The translations under genes and the position numbers were made by a program. Source: Brienomyrus brachyistius (lineage: Eukaryota > Chordata > Actinopteri > Osteoglossiformes > Mormyridae). From it: a stretch of 64,000 bases of DNA. The stretch covers positions 529,001 to 593,000 of the forward strand of contig NC_064556.1 in the NCBI RefSeq assembly GCF_023856365.1. Reading direction: 5' to 3'. Position 1 is the stretch's first letter, and every line of letters starts with the position of its first letter. The notes below the pieces were generated by a model. It ran no database searches, was not told the origin of the DNA, and worked only from the letters and a program-made list of their open reading frames with translations. Below, piece by piece: positions 14,164 through 57,270 of the stretch.

Positions 14164-14181
14164 TTCGCAGCCGTTTCCAAG

Positions 14182-45036
<30,855 letters not shown>

Positions 45037-45750
45037 CTCCGCCCCTTCCCCACCGCCTCCACCTGTAGGAGGGGTCAGCTGTTATAGCTCAGCTTTGGTA
45101 TAATGACACCGAGCAGATGACAGACTGACGGCACACGTCTCCAGTCTGCCCTTTTTTGCACGTTTATTCACTCCTTAAGTTCTCGGTTATGGCACATATG
45201 TACAGTGTGTCCTGGTTACGCTAATCATCTTAGGGGCTGCGGGTGGGGCTGCGGGTGGGGGGGGCTGTGGGTGGGCTGCCCGTGATGCAGGATGGCTGCC
45301 CGTGATGCAGGATGGCTGCGGTGAAGCTTGCCGCTTCCTGTGCAGCTCTCAAGGCGGTTTGCTGGCTTCAGGTTTCTCTTTCAGTTCCTCCTCATCCTCT
45401 TTCTTCTATCTGGGTCTGTGACGAAGGGGGGCTTCCCTGGACCTGCTCCTGTTTCCACTGTCCTCCAGCCCCATGCCCCAGTTCTCCCAGGGCCCCCACT
45501 TTGGTGCTGGTTCCTCTCTGTGGCCCCCCGGCTCTCTGCCCACCTCTGTTTGCATCACGCATGCAGCACCCTGTTACGCTCTCTGTGTTTAAGGTGGCCC
45601 ACATTAAAAATCTAATGGAAGCATTTTAACTGTCATCACAAGCATTTTATGTACAGAAATAAATTGCCCATATTTTTACGTTTGCTTAGGTTCAGTCGAT
45701 TAACTTTTAAGGTGGGACATTTTGATGATGCAGTGTTTTCGGGGAATAAA
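45037..45750 (+). other. chm: chm 3' UTR with candidate poly(A) signals
   Basis: AATAAA at 45658-45663 and again at 45745-45750 are the first canonical signals after the stop. GCTGCCCGTGATGCAGGATG occurs twice in tandem near 45277-45318. Confidence 0.5.
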
Positions 45751-46696
45751 AACCTACATGTATTATTTTTAAAAGCACTAAGGGGGAAAATGTAAATTAG
45801 AATGATGTTGCAACATTTGTAAAGGACAGAAAACTTACAAATATACCAGTATGAAGGGATGTTTTAAGAAAGGGATAGGAGCTGGTCTGCTGCCGGTTGA
45901 GGTGTACTAGCGGAAACCTACTTTTAGAGAACAGTTTAGGGACGAGATGCTGGAGGAGTGTGTTGTTTCTGCCCTCTTCCAAAATCTGCACTAATGTGGC
46001 ATAAATAGGGTGAGGAGTCCAGCGAGTGCGAACGCTGGGAATTCTGGGTAATGGCGGTCCACTCACATATAACTGGGTGTTTAACTGTAGGCCACGCCCA
46101 CCCAGATGCCGAAGAGGGAAGCTGTCCACTTCAGTGATGCGTGCTGTGCTAAGTCCTCATACGCTGCTGTCGCAACATGCCGATTCAAAGAGCGGCCCGC
46201 CTGTCATCGGCTGGCAGCCTGCTGATTGGTCTGTAGGAAAGACTTAAGCACCGCCCTCTGACCGCTTGTGTTACTCCAAATGCCAGGTGAAGTCTTAAGC
46301 AGCGTCTCCCCACACCTTCTGTGGCTCCATGAGCACAGGGTTACATTCTAGATATAAAAGTGAGTCACTTTCGCAGAGGAATGGTCAATGTCCCCGACAG
46401 TCACCCTGCCCATTGTACCCCACACACTCCACGTGCCAAGGCCTGGCTCCAGACAGCCCTGTCCATCCAGAATACCCACAATGCACTTGCCTGCTGCAGA
46501 ATGGATTTGTCATCCGTCACCCGGAGGCAGCTCGGGGCGCTTACGGCATTTACATTCTGGATGCGGAATGGCGTGACCCTGCCTTGAGCCTGTCAAGCTC
46601 AGGAGCATCTGATCGCCCCAGACGGGCGGGACGCGGATGCGCTCCACGCATAACAAGCGATTCCTGCTGTCGAAAGCGAGTCCGGCCGGCTTGCCA

Positions 46697-46876
46697 CAGC
46701 CGAGTCCCTGTGCAGGGCAAACATCACCGACGATCACCCCGCAGCCGAGTCCCTGTGCAGGGCGGACATCACCGACAATCACCCCGCAGCCGAGTCCCTG
46801 TGCAGGGCGGGCATCACTGACGATCACGCCGCAGTCGAGTCCCTGTGCAGAGCGGACATCACTGACGATCACGCCG
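46697..46876. repeat. 45-bp minisatellite, 4 units
   Basis: CAGCCGAGTCCCTGTGCAGG recurs at 46697, 46742, 46787 and 46832 at 45-base spacing, each followed by ACATCACCGACGATCACC or a close variant. Confidence 0.93.
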
Positions 46877-48021
46877 CAGCCGTCACCCTGCTGCCCGTCG
46901 CTGTGCTGTGTACATAGCGTTAGGGGCTGTTCTACAAATATGAATTAGGGACTGCAGGCTAACATTTGCTATTCAGAGTGTTTGTGCTAAAAACAATTAC
47001 TTAGGTGCTATTGGGGTGACTAATTTACAGCCTATTCAGAGCTTTTCCCGAAATTAGAATATTCTCCAGATTCCAAAAATAGCGACACAAAAACCTGCAA
47101 GAGGGTCAGGAAAACAGGTGGCACGGCTGCCTTAACCCGGCCGAATTAGTCTCCTTAAAGGGCCACTCTCAGCCCGTGCCTCTTCCTGTCGTCAACGGCT
47201 ATAAACTGGCTTGGGAGGGGAGACGGACAATTGACGCGGGACTGTCCTGTGTAAGGCCTGGGATTACAGAGCTAACGAAAAAAAACGACCGCGGTGAAAC
47301 GAAGTCACATGGTCTCCGTCTTGGCGCATTTATTGGCCGTAAGCAGCGCTGAGGCTTCGCAGCGGCCTGAAGCAGCAGTATTTAGTTACAAGGTCGGCCC
47401 TTAATGAGCAGCAGTGCGCTGCACGGCGCGTGATCAAACGCATCGCTTTCCTTACACGGCTCTCATATGTATTTTTAATGCCGATGCCTGAGAACACAGC
47501 CACTGTGTCTTAAGCAGTCCTGCCAGGACGTCATCATTACAAATGGAGTGGGCTGTTTTTCCTTTCCAGTATGTGAAGATACCCGGAAGATAGTTATGAT
47601 TAAATGACATACATGTTTACTGTAAAAATAATCATATTCTGATTGATAACCTGATCACAGGCCTCAGACAGTGTTATGGGTTTGCCATTTTTATTTTTTT
47701 TTTGTTTTCCTTCGACCAATCACACGCCTGAGTGACTGTCGAGGCCACACTGCGATAACCCGATCCTAAACAGGTAAATATTCAGTGCCCCGTGGATCTG
47801 TGCCCCACTCAGCCCTCCGTGTCTGTGTGTGTGCAGTGCAGAACACCGAACATCTCAGCCTTAATCATTTATTCACTGCGTGCCCAATATGGCACCACGC
47901 AAGGTGACCTAAATAAACAGGCACTGATATGGCGGTTTGGGTGGAGCTCCTGGCCGGGATTCCTCAGCGCTGCACGTCCTGTCCTTAAGCCAGAGATCCT
48001 AGTGGGACAACACCGCTGGAG

Positions 48022-48023
<2 letters not shown>

Positions 48024-48063
<40 letters not shown>
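48024..48063. repeat. (TG)20 microsatellite
   Basis: Uninterrupted TG dinucleotide run followed by TGAGTGAG. Confidence 0.97.
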
Positions 48064-48066
<3 letters not shown>

Positions 48067-49810
48067 TGAGTGCAGCACGAGCGAGATCACCCAGGTCACA
48101 CGCCCCCCCTGCTCCCCCCTCCCCAGAGTACTGTCCAGCTTCCACTCGGGCCTCCCTGATGAATGTTGGAAAGTTCTTCTCCTGACAGGAGGTGCAAGCA
48201 CCTCTTCAGCCTAAAAGGGCCGTTTTCTTGGGCGGCTGCTGACGATGGGCTCCAGACGGCCGGTGGAAAAACGTGCTCCGACAGGTGCGGACGATTCGCC
48301 ATGCGGAAAATGGAATACAGCCGTAATGATACGTGATGGAACAGCAGCTGCTCGCAGGCCGAGGTGCCGGCGAACATCAGCCAGGATTCTCGGCTTCTAA
48401 ACAAAAGCGGGCGGTTTACCGGCCACAGGAGAGAGCAGAAGCGAGGGCGAGAGGGAAAGGCAGAGGGGCAGCGAGAGAGAGCTGCTGTGGAGATGGAGGG
48501 GAGCCGGCAAGCAGAGCACTGAGTGACATTCGGGTCTCTGAGTCGCAGGCCAACATATGGCTCGTCATGGCGACAAACGGCCCTCCTCCCAGCCGGCACT
48601 GCCTTTGTCCTGCGGTAATTTAATACGAAGTATTAACCCGAAACAGGCCGGGTGAATTAACCGTGAGATCAGCCAGCCAGGGATCCTCCGCAAGGGGTCT
48701 GGGAATGCAAGTCCAAGGGGAGGGAGAGTAATGAACTCTGCAGAGTATTATTCCATTATATAGAGGAATATAGGTATATAGAGTACATACACATACACAC
48801 GTATGTACACACACATCCATGCCTGCTTGTCTTATGCAGGGTCACGGGTCCAGAGCATATGCAGGAATGGGCCGTAAACCAATCACAGATACACCATAAG
48901 TGCACATTATCAGTCGTGATCGTCACGGCCAGTCAGTCACGATGATCACCCAGCTACAAAATAGTCTTTGTGCTTTCCGTCACCAAAACAGGATGACAGG
49001 GCCACAATCTCGCCCGGCCAATCAGCATGCATCCCTTTGCTTCCAGCCAATCAGCTGCCCTCACCGACATCCCCCTCGGACGCCTTTAAAAGCAGTTGTC
49101 CGGCATCGCTGCTCCGCTTCCTCTCTCGTGTCGAGTGACCCTGCTGCTCAGTCATATCACTGAGAATCAATTTTCTGCATGGCAAAGCTTGACATTAAAA
49201 CGCAAAAGGCTACCGAGCGCCACAGGCAAAGCGCGGGCGGGCCGCTGACTTTATGCTCTCTGCAGGGAGCGCGCAAGGACCCACCACAGAGAATTTCCCC
49301 TTAGATATTTAAATATCCATCAGAGATCCTCTTCGCTCCCTGCTGTCGTGCCGCATCACAGCAGCCTCCACCTGACAGACAGCCCACCACCCAGGAGATC
49401 ACGCACACCCTCCATGCTGGGCACCAGCGAAAAAACACTCACCCTTTCACTCATACCCAGCCGGATTTGTCTGATTCCAGAACCTTCTGCTGGAGATTCC
49501 TCACTGGTTCATTTTCATTAATCGAGTCTCCGATCCCCTATAAAGCAACCAGTCCATTTTAAGTTTACATTTACAGAAAGCATACTTCCTTAAAGACAGC
49601 AGTTATGATCCCTGTAAACTTACTTGGCGTGTCATATATCTATCATGGGGTAATTAGGTCTAGTGCAGCGGCTACTTAAAAAATCTTTGGGAAATTACAA
49701 GCTGTTTTACAAAAGTTTAACAATGTGGTAGAAAAACATATGAATTAATCCACAGTATACACTCATCCATTTAATGTAAACTGCCCAGAGATTTGTAATG
49801 TGTAACTTCT

Positions 49811-50418
49811 GTACACCAACCAGCTATAATAATATCATGTTGGTTCTCTTCGTGCTGCCAGTGCAGCTCTGACCCGTCGAGGCTTGGAGGCCATAAGACC
49901 TCTGAAGGTGTCCTGCGGTATCTGGCACCAAGACGCTAGCAGCAGATCCTTCAAGTCCTGTTAGTCGCGAGGTGGGGCCTCCATGGATCGGACATGTTTG
50001 TCTGGCTCATCCCACAGACTCTCGTTCGGATTGAGATCTGGGGAATTTGTGGACCAAGCCGACACCTTGAACACAGGCTCTCTTACCGGTCTGCAGCCCT
50101 ATACACAGCAAGCTGCGATGCACAATGTTTTCTGATACCTTCTTATCATATAGCCAGACGTAACTTTTTCAGCAGTCTGTGCTACAGTAGCTCTCCTGCG
50201 GGATGAGATCAGAGGGGCCAGCCATCGGCAGAGTGAGCCTTGGGCATCCATGGCTCCGTTGCAGGTTTGTCACCTTCCTTGGACCACTTTTGGAAGGTAC
50301 TGACCACCGCATACCGGAAACACCCCACAAGACCTGCTGTTTTGGAGACTATCTGACGCAGTCATCTACCCATCACCTTGCGTAATAATAATCAATGTTA
50401 TGGTTGATCGGTGTATAT
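49811..50418 (-). mobile_element. Tc1/mariner-type transposon remnant, catalytic core deleted
   Basis: Both ends are diverged inverted repeats: GTACACCAACCAGCTATAA at 49811 and ATGTTATGGTTGATCGGTGT ending at 50418. On the minus strand, 50346-50277 reads as the helix-turn-helix part of a Tc1-like transposase (SKTAGLVGC, RYAVVST, QKWSK). At 50048-50011 it reads NSPDLNPNESLWD, holding the third catalytic acidic residue, and 49880-49850 reads PRRVRAALAA, the C-terminus. The segment with the first two catalytic aspartates is missing, and frameshifts break what is left. It is a roughly 608-bp dead copy, comparable to elements that were mobilised in trans. Confidence 0.85.
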
Positions 50419-50583
50419 GTTGTGTTATTTCAAAGGACCATGTTATTTACTATGGTAACGAACTGGGCATTTGGGTGGGTGAAATAATTCAGTGTTATAA
50501 CAGAGAGCCGATCTCAGCATACCACCGGCCGGCACCGTCTGGCTGACGTACATCATAGTCATTCTTCAGTTTGCGCGCACTGA

Positions 50584-50597
50584 GCGCCATCTGGTGA
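50584..50597 (-). promoter_or_regulatory. CTCF-like motif (good match)
   Basis: Minus strand reads TCACCAGATGGCGC, 13 of 14 core positions by eye; reverse orientation, between chm and stk26. Confidence 0.4.
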
Positions 50598-51622
50598 AAT
50601 TGTTAAAAAAGTGCACCCCGAAAATCATTTAAAATTCCCCAGGAAGAAAAATAACGTTGATTTATGATTTCTCGAGAAAAGGGTAGTCGCCCAAAACAGA
50701 CAGAATAAATAATTACAAAATAATATATGACACTACCGTGAACATCTGCGCCCCAGGCAGCCTGAGCGCGACACAGTGAACTCGGCCGCCTGCTAATATA
50801 TTATTACACCCGCTGTTAACCAAACAAATGCCTTAACTAAGTAAGCATATTTCATGTTGGCAAATTTTGAACGAAATATAGGCCAATTCGCTCGTTATAT
50901 ATGCAGCAACGATGCAAGAAATACGAAGTAGAACGATGGCATAAGATGGGCATACCTCAGTGCACCGCCGGAGTGACGTTTACAAAACACATTTACCTGC
51001 TTTGTTACGGGACCTCGCGGCGATGCTCTGCTGTGTTTGGTTAATGCATAAGTTAAGATTTCAGTGACTGTTTACATCTTCAGGAGATCTTAATATTCGG
51101 CTTAATAATTAATTGACTGTAATTATTCATTTACAGGACTGTTTATGCTGGACGTGTTAAGTTATGCTTGCATGTTTAAGCGTGCAATTAAATAACACTA
51201 AACGCGGACGTTTTGTAAGCATCCCAGAGTCCGGTTGTAATAGGACTGAGAAACTGCGCGGACACCTTCGCTGTTGCCGAAAGTGTTTGTATGGTTACGT
51301 TTTGTACTTTGATATTTTATGGGGAATAACGACAATGTGTTTTCTTGCTTTTTTTCAATCGTGGCACGAAACACTGGCAAGGCAACAGCGAGGGAAAGCG
51401 ACGCTGTATGATCACCCGTTGGAGGTGAAAGTGAGTCAAAAAGCACATTCAAAAAGCACCAGAAAAAACCAAAGTGGGTCCCTGAGGGTAAAATGGACAA
51501 CAAACAACCCTCCCTGGGGTGAATATACACCAAAGCCACGGCTGGCCTGCTGTCGGAAAGCAGGTCACCGACCCACCAAGGCCATAAGGGTAATTTTCAA
51601 ACGCTTTATTAAAATGTATTAC

Positions 51623-51633
51623 AATATAATATA

Positions 51634-51672
<39 letters not shown>
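51623..51672. repeat. AT-rich microsatellite (ATAAT)n then (AT)n
   Basis: AATATAATATAATATAAT grades into pure AT of about 30 bases. Confidence 0.95.
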
Positions 51673-51673
<1 letters not shown>

Positions 51674-52539
51674 CTGGCAATTATATTTGAAGTATCCTGG
51701 TCCCAAGTAGTTGTATGTTTAATGCAGGAATTGATAGGATATCGACGGTAATCTGTAACCTTGTTTTGTATGGTTATAAAAACATTATAGCTTTATCTTT
51801 AAAAAAATACAGTTAGGTTTGTTTACATTTACATGTACAGGTTTGTTCCCACCAATCGACACGCTTCGGAAGCCTATCCGGTTGATTGCAGAAATAGAAG
51901 ATGGTCGTTTAACACGTTAAAATATTAATAGTACGAATTAAGACAAAATTCAAATTCCGACGAACTGCCTGGACGGAAGGACAAGCGCTTAAAAACTACC
52001 GGCAAAAGGTTTCGGGATGAAAGGCGTCGAAAGAGGCACGACAGCGGACATACTGAGGTGTTTGCGCCATAATATTTCATACGTCAATCTATGCATTACT
52101 TCCTATAATCAATTTAATTAGTAAATCGAACGAGGATGCGCATTAATCAGCAGTAGCCTAATCAGAAATCAGCAAGACATGAGAATCATCTCACGTCGCT
52201 CCGTGATATTGTCGGAATTATACGTGCAAACTGATGAAACATTTAAGATTTTCTTTTAAAACTTAAAAATTCGTGATTTAACGAAGGTGACTTAAAAATA
52301 AGGAGTATTTAAAGCGGAGCGAGGAGTCGCTTTCTCTCCTCCTCCCTGCACCGCCACCAGTAAGCAGCTCCTTCTCATTCCGCCCTCCAGCGCAAACGAG
52401 TTATTTACGGCCGGGTGACTATTAGCGAAAGACGCGAAACTGCGCCCATGCCGCCGCACGGACTGTTTCATCACTTGGATGTATTACAGCAGTGCATAAA
52501 TCTTCTCAATCACATGCATTTCCAATAAGCGCTTGTCAG

Positions 52540-52690
52540 GTTCGGGGCGGATGATCTGGAGGCGGTGCCGGGGCGCTCAGTGCGGCAGCCATCGGACCCC
52601 CGGCTCTGCAGCCCTGTGACTGCGAGGGTGGGGGCGCAAGGCCGGGCACAGAGCGCAATCACACGGCGGGATTATCGCTCAGCCCCGATT
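52540..52690. promoter_or_regulatory. CpG-rich patch in intergenic DNA
   Basis: GC-rich stretch with repeated GGCG/CGGG and CpG, flanked on both sides by AT-rich DNA. It ends in CCCCGATTAACTGCCG and TAGTTAATAAACATC. It could be a promoter or conserved element; no transcript can be inferred. Confidence 0.25.
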
Positions 52691-54139
52691 AACTGCCGTA
52701 ACCCACACACGCTGTAGTTAATAAACATCTAATTAATACAAACAACTACAGCGGCCAGCAGCGTTTAAATCAATATGTGTAGCCATGCAGGAATTTTATG
52801 GGGTATCAGGACGCACGCGATCATAGCTCCAGTAGAGAGGGGCAGTGCTCGGTGGTCCATTAGCGGCTTTTACCACTGTCAGAAAGCATAACCTGCCCCC
52901 TCTGTTTTAAACCACTGCAGATCCTTCTTAGGCGAAAGAAGACACTGGAATTTGCCAAAGCATTTAATTACCCAACTGTTCCGGGAAAAATCCTGGAGGG
53001 GGCAGACCAAACGGTATTGGCTTTACATCGAGGTCAATGATGTGGCTATTTACAATAAACACAAACGGACTGGCTTAACAGTCGGCACTGACTACTGGGC
53101 GTGGCCCCTTACTGGATTGCTAGCACCACCTGGCACTGCGGTCTCCCTCTGTCTCTCCATTTAGCAGTAAACCAGCCCTTGTGTCTAATAAGGGTTCGCT
53201 AGCTATAGATATTCAGAAGTAGAACCTACAACAGCACTTCAGCTTAAGAGCTTGTGGGACTCACTGTTATGAACAGACAGCTAGTTGCACTTGTGATCAT
53301 GCTGGTTAGCCTCAGGATGGCAGGGTAATGGATCAGCTGACCGCTCCGGCAGATAAACCCCCCCCACACCCCTTAAAGGAGACAACACTGCAATGACTGC
53401 ATAGATCACACTTCAGCTGACCGTGTCAATCAGTCAGGGATCCCAAAGCAAGGCTAAACAAACCCAGACAGGTAAACAACATCCCCACCATGTGTCCGGC
53501 CTGGTTAAAGTCAAATTTCATCCGGCTTTCCATGCCAGATCACATCTGAGGTTTAGCATCTGCTTAACCTGAACCTGAGTCTTGAGGTCAAGGGTCCACA
53601 TCTCAGCCCGACTGATGGGTTCTCATCAACTGTCAGAGGACTCGCCATATTCACACACGGTGTTACAAGAAGCTCTGCAGAACACAGTTCTGAGGGGACA
53701 CAACCTTTCTCCACCAGCATTGCATAAATGCTTGATGGCAACACAGCATAAGTGTTGCACAAATGTTCCGCTGATTGCTCCACAAGAGAACAGTCAAAGG
53801 GAGAGAGGGAGAGTGTCGTGTTTAATTCTGCTGCTGGAGGTCCCAGGAAGCGTGACACGGCGTGTAGACACCAGGGAGCTGGAGGAGGGCTGTGCGCTGA
53901 GACATCCGCACCACACAGCTCTGCTTCTGACAGATGTCACCAGATTTCACAACATGGCACCTGCGGCTCCCAAAACACAATGAGCTTAACTAGACCCGTT
54001 TAATGTGCACGTGTGGCTGGACCTTTTTAAACCACTAACTAGGTAGGTTAAAGGCTAAAGGTTGAAGTATCATCTTTTTGTGATGTTTACAGAATCTTCT
54101 GTGAGTCTTCTGGAATGTGGATGGTTTGTGGGAGCAAAG

Positions 54140-54210
54140 CCACGTAACATGAGGAGAACATGCGAACTCCACACATACCGAGCAGAGGGGTGATTCCAAC
54201 CGCTCTGCAG
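54140..54210. mobile_element. SINE-like fragment
   Basis: GGAGAACATGCGAACTCCAC with ACACA following is a phrase found in many dispersed vertebrate repeats, next to a degraded GATTCCAACC box. Related head-like pieces are GGGATTCGAGCCTGTAACC near 54650 and GGGCTTGAACCACCAACC near 56070. Confidence 0.4.
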
Positions 54211-55260
54211 GCAACGGCCCCAGCCACAGACTGCCTTGCAGAATGGCCCGGCAACACAGCGGACTGCCTGCAGCAGAACTGGGTCTCGCTGAGTGAGGCA
54301 AACTGGATGGACAGGAGCTGAGGAACAGAAACAGATCAAGCGTCAGAGGGGGGCACTCCGGAGCAGAGAGAAGGCTGGAACCCATGTCTGAGAGGCTGGG
54401 CTAGCAGTCTCTGCGGGATATATAAGCAGGGCATGCAGGGGGTGCTTAGACTTGAAGTGAGATCCAGCCATCCCATACCCGTGTGGAAAAGGGGCTGGGT
54501 TGTCAGGTGCGCAGTCCCTGATTTCCATGTAGAAAACAGCTTTGAGGTTCCCCATCTCCTACACCTGCACCACCCACCCCTCCTCCCAAAGCCACAACTC
54601 AGCCCTGAACACAAATGGTCACTATCACCGCAAGGCGCGGCACCCCCAGGGATTCGAGCCTGTAACCTTTGTGTTGTTAGCACAATGCCCGTTTGTGGAG
54701 GGACGGGAGCCGGCCCAAGCAGACAGGCAGTACGATGATGCCGCGATCCAGAGACAAACCTGGACCTATAGGCTCGGCACCGGGAGGCCGAGCTGTACAC
54801 GGAAGCGCTTCCCAATCAAACCTGACTCCCGAGTCGCAGTGAGCATGGCTCTGACAAAGGGGGTGGGAATTCAAACAGGCACTGAATTATCAGCACAATG
54901 GACTGGGTCCCTGTAGAGGCCTCCACTGAGAGCTGGTGCTAAATTACGTTCAGTCATATTTATGAATAATAAACCCACTTTGCTGGATTAAACGAATCTC
55001 CCATGCAGTTTATAATTAGGGTCCTTTCGTGACAGATGGAAAATGACGGGATGGGAGATGGGGGCTTGGGTTCCGGTACCAGTTATGCAGTGCTGAGCAC
55101 TGAAGGACGGCGCCCGGTCCCCGCAAGCAGGGGCGTCTCACTGTCAAAGTGCAGCAGAAGGGGACAGCGTGAGCCAGAGAGAAGCCCGTTTGCGGGCCTT
55201 AACGAGGGGACAGGCGTCGTGACGCACAGCGCTTTATCACCGAGTTAAAGGAGAGAACAG

Positions 55261-55355
55261 CAGCAGGTAAGAGTCTGAGCAGCAGGTAAGAGTCTGAGCA
55301 GCAGGTAAGAGTCTGAGCAGCAGGTAAGAGTCTGAGCAGCAGGTAAGAGTCTGAC
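55261..55355 (+). repeat. 19-bp tandem repeat, 5 units, each with a consensus 5' splice site
   Basis: CAGCAGGTAAGAGTCTGAG starts at 55261, 55280, 55299, 55318 and 55337. Each unit holds CAG|GTAAGAGT, a near-perfect U1 snRNA pairing site. Confidence 0.95.
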
Positions 55356-55458
55356 CAACAGGCGGCGCCTTTCACAGCACAGAGACCCGCGTCTGTTAAC
55401 TGGGGGGCACCAGGGAAGTCGATCGATGGCAGCAGAGGGGCGCTAATTGGCCGTGAAC

Positions 55459-55650
55459 GGCGCGCAGACAGACGGCGCGCAGACAGACGGCGCGCAGACA
55501 GACGGCGCGCAGACAGACGGCGCGCAGACAGACGGCGCGCAGACAGACGGCGCGCAGACAGACGGCGCGCAGACAGACGGCGCGCAGAGAGACGGCGCGC
55601 AGACAGACGGCGCGCAGACAGACGGCGCGCAGACAGACGGCACGCAGGAG
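55459..55650. repeat. 15-bp CpG-rich tandem repeat, 12 units plus a diverged one
   Basis: GGCGCGCAGACAGAC repeats from 55459 at 15-base spacing to 55638, then a partial GGCACGCAGGAG. Each unit has three CpGs and a GCGCGC core. Open frames on both strands are by-products of the unit length. Confidence 0.95.
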
Positions 55651-55689
55651 GGAGCCCCGTGGCCCAGACTGGTGATCACATAATCCATG

Positions 55690-55800
55690 TGGGGGCTACA
55701 CAGTGGTGGGCGTTGAAGCGACACCCCATTGCCTCTGTAAAGCACTGAGGGTGTCTTGAAAAGTGCTATATAAAAGTAACATACATTCATTCATAGCCTC
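55690..55800 (+). mobile_element. 3' end of a dispersed fish repeat
   Basis: AAAGCACTGAGGGTGTCTTG then AAAAGTGCTATATAAAAGTA and CATTCATTCAT match the common teleost repeat tail with a short tandem end. Family not assigned. Confidence 0.5.
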
Positions 55801-57270
55801 AAGCAAAGCACTGTTCCACTAAACATTAAGCAGAGTTGTTGCAATAAAACTCCCAATTGAATAAATGTCATGTTTACATTGTGATCTTGTCTCCTAGATG
55901 CTGCAGACAGATGAAATAATTATACTTAATTGATCACCATAAAATCTCTTTACACCTCTCCTCATCTTGCTCTCCATAGGTGAGAGTAAACTCAGCAGCA
56001 GAAGAGCAGCCCCCCACCACCCAGGAGATTAGAGGCCTTGCTGAAGGGCTCTCAAACACGCTGAGGCTGGGCTTGAACCACCAACCTTGTAATCTCAGAC
56101 ACAGAGGCTTAGCCCACTGAGCCTCGCACAGAGTACCCCTGTTATAGGGTTGTTCAAATCACGGCACAAGTCCTGCTGATTTTCCAGCCTTCCTTTACCT
56201 GTGAACCAGGTGTGAAGCCTCTGGCCTTAATTATGGCACTAATTACCTGGGAGATCTGAAAACGAGGCCTGGAACTGGAATCGAAGTCCAGATTTGAAGA
56301 GTCCTGTTTTCTTGGAAAGAATTTGCTTTCCTAACCTAATGGCAGACTCACTTAAACATGGATGCTTAACTCGGACGCTAACTACACATTTAAAAACTGT
56401 GCAGACACACATATACAGCCTGCAAACAGCCCTCCTGAAAGGGACAGCTGGCCGGCTTGCCTTGCATTTCAGGCTGTCTTCCATCTCCAAGCCCCACCCT
56501 TATTGCATAAGCTAACGTTAACGGTAACGACCGTTAGCGACGGGCAGCTCCGGTGGGTCCGAAGCAGCCAACGCTATACGAGTATAATGGCTAATGGCTT
56601 TGGCATCATGGTCAAACTCAGTCATTGGCCTTCCCAGACCCATACAGGTCCCACCATCAAATTGTCATCCTGTAGGCTCGTCCCCCATGCCAGGAGGCTC
56701 CTCTTCTCAGTGCTTTAGGGTCTGGCATCTTCCACGACGCAGACCCAGGCTACCCCTACTACTGACCACCACCATGTGTGGCACCATCTCCGCAGGCAGC
56801 TCAGAGATACCCGAGACGGGGCTCCATGTACAGACAGCAAGGCTGAGACCTGCAGACAATCACACTGGGGACTACAACCCCTGCAGGTCCTTCCAGAGAA
56901 CCGGATCTCAGAAAACAGCAGCTGGGCTCCCACCCACCACCCTGCTGTCAGTCACCATGGAGCCATTCAGACACCTGAAGGCAAGACCTGGCAGTTTCCC
57001 ATTTTACAGACAATGAAGTGGAAGGATCGTTGAGAAAGAGGGTGGCAGGAATGAGCCTCCAGTCGTACCTGGGATAGGGGTGACTGCCCAGCCTCGATCA
57101 GCGATGGCGGCTCCTACGTGACGAGACCCAGAACACTGCCAAGCTGTCGGTGGAATCAGCTCACACACCAAAGGAGACTTTACAGCCAGAAGGCAGCGGC
57201 TACTACTGTGAACGCCGTAGAAAGCAGAGTGACAGGGCAGCATGTCAGGGTGCGTTCAACTGTAGGGAGC

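Larger units (their letters stand above)
1..14181. other. Upstream intergenic region of chm, no gene recognised
   Basis: AT-rich DNA with no open frame that I can assign to a known protein and no convincing exon with splice signals. It holds small tandem arrays (2377-2596, 4220-4274, 6647-6871), a palindromic dispersed repeat (681-812) and a decayed LINE (11085-11995). In mammals the neighbour on the 5' side of CHM is DACH2 in head-to-head orientation; I looked for its conserved DACH domain on the minus strand here and did not see it, so any dach2 exon would lie further left. Confidence 0.6.

Noticed and set aside
1..14181. Possible dach2 exons upstream of chm
   Set aside because: The mammalian arrangement suggested it, but no conserved DACH sequence was found on either strand.
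51164..51634. 156-codon plus-strand ORF between the genes
   Set aside because: Not recognised as any family, ends in an AT microsatellite and has no flanking gene structure.
55352..55369. CTCF-like CCAACAGGCGGCGCC
   Set aside because: Mismatches at two core positions.
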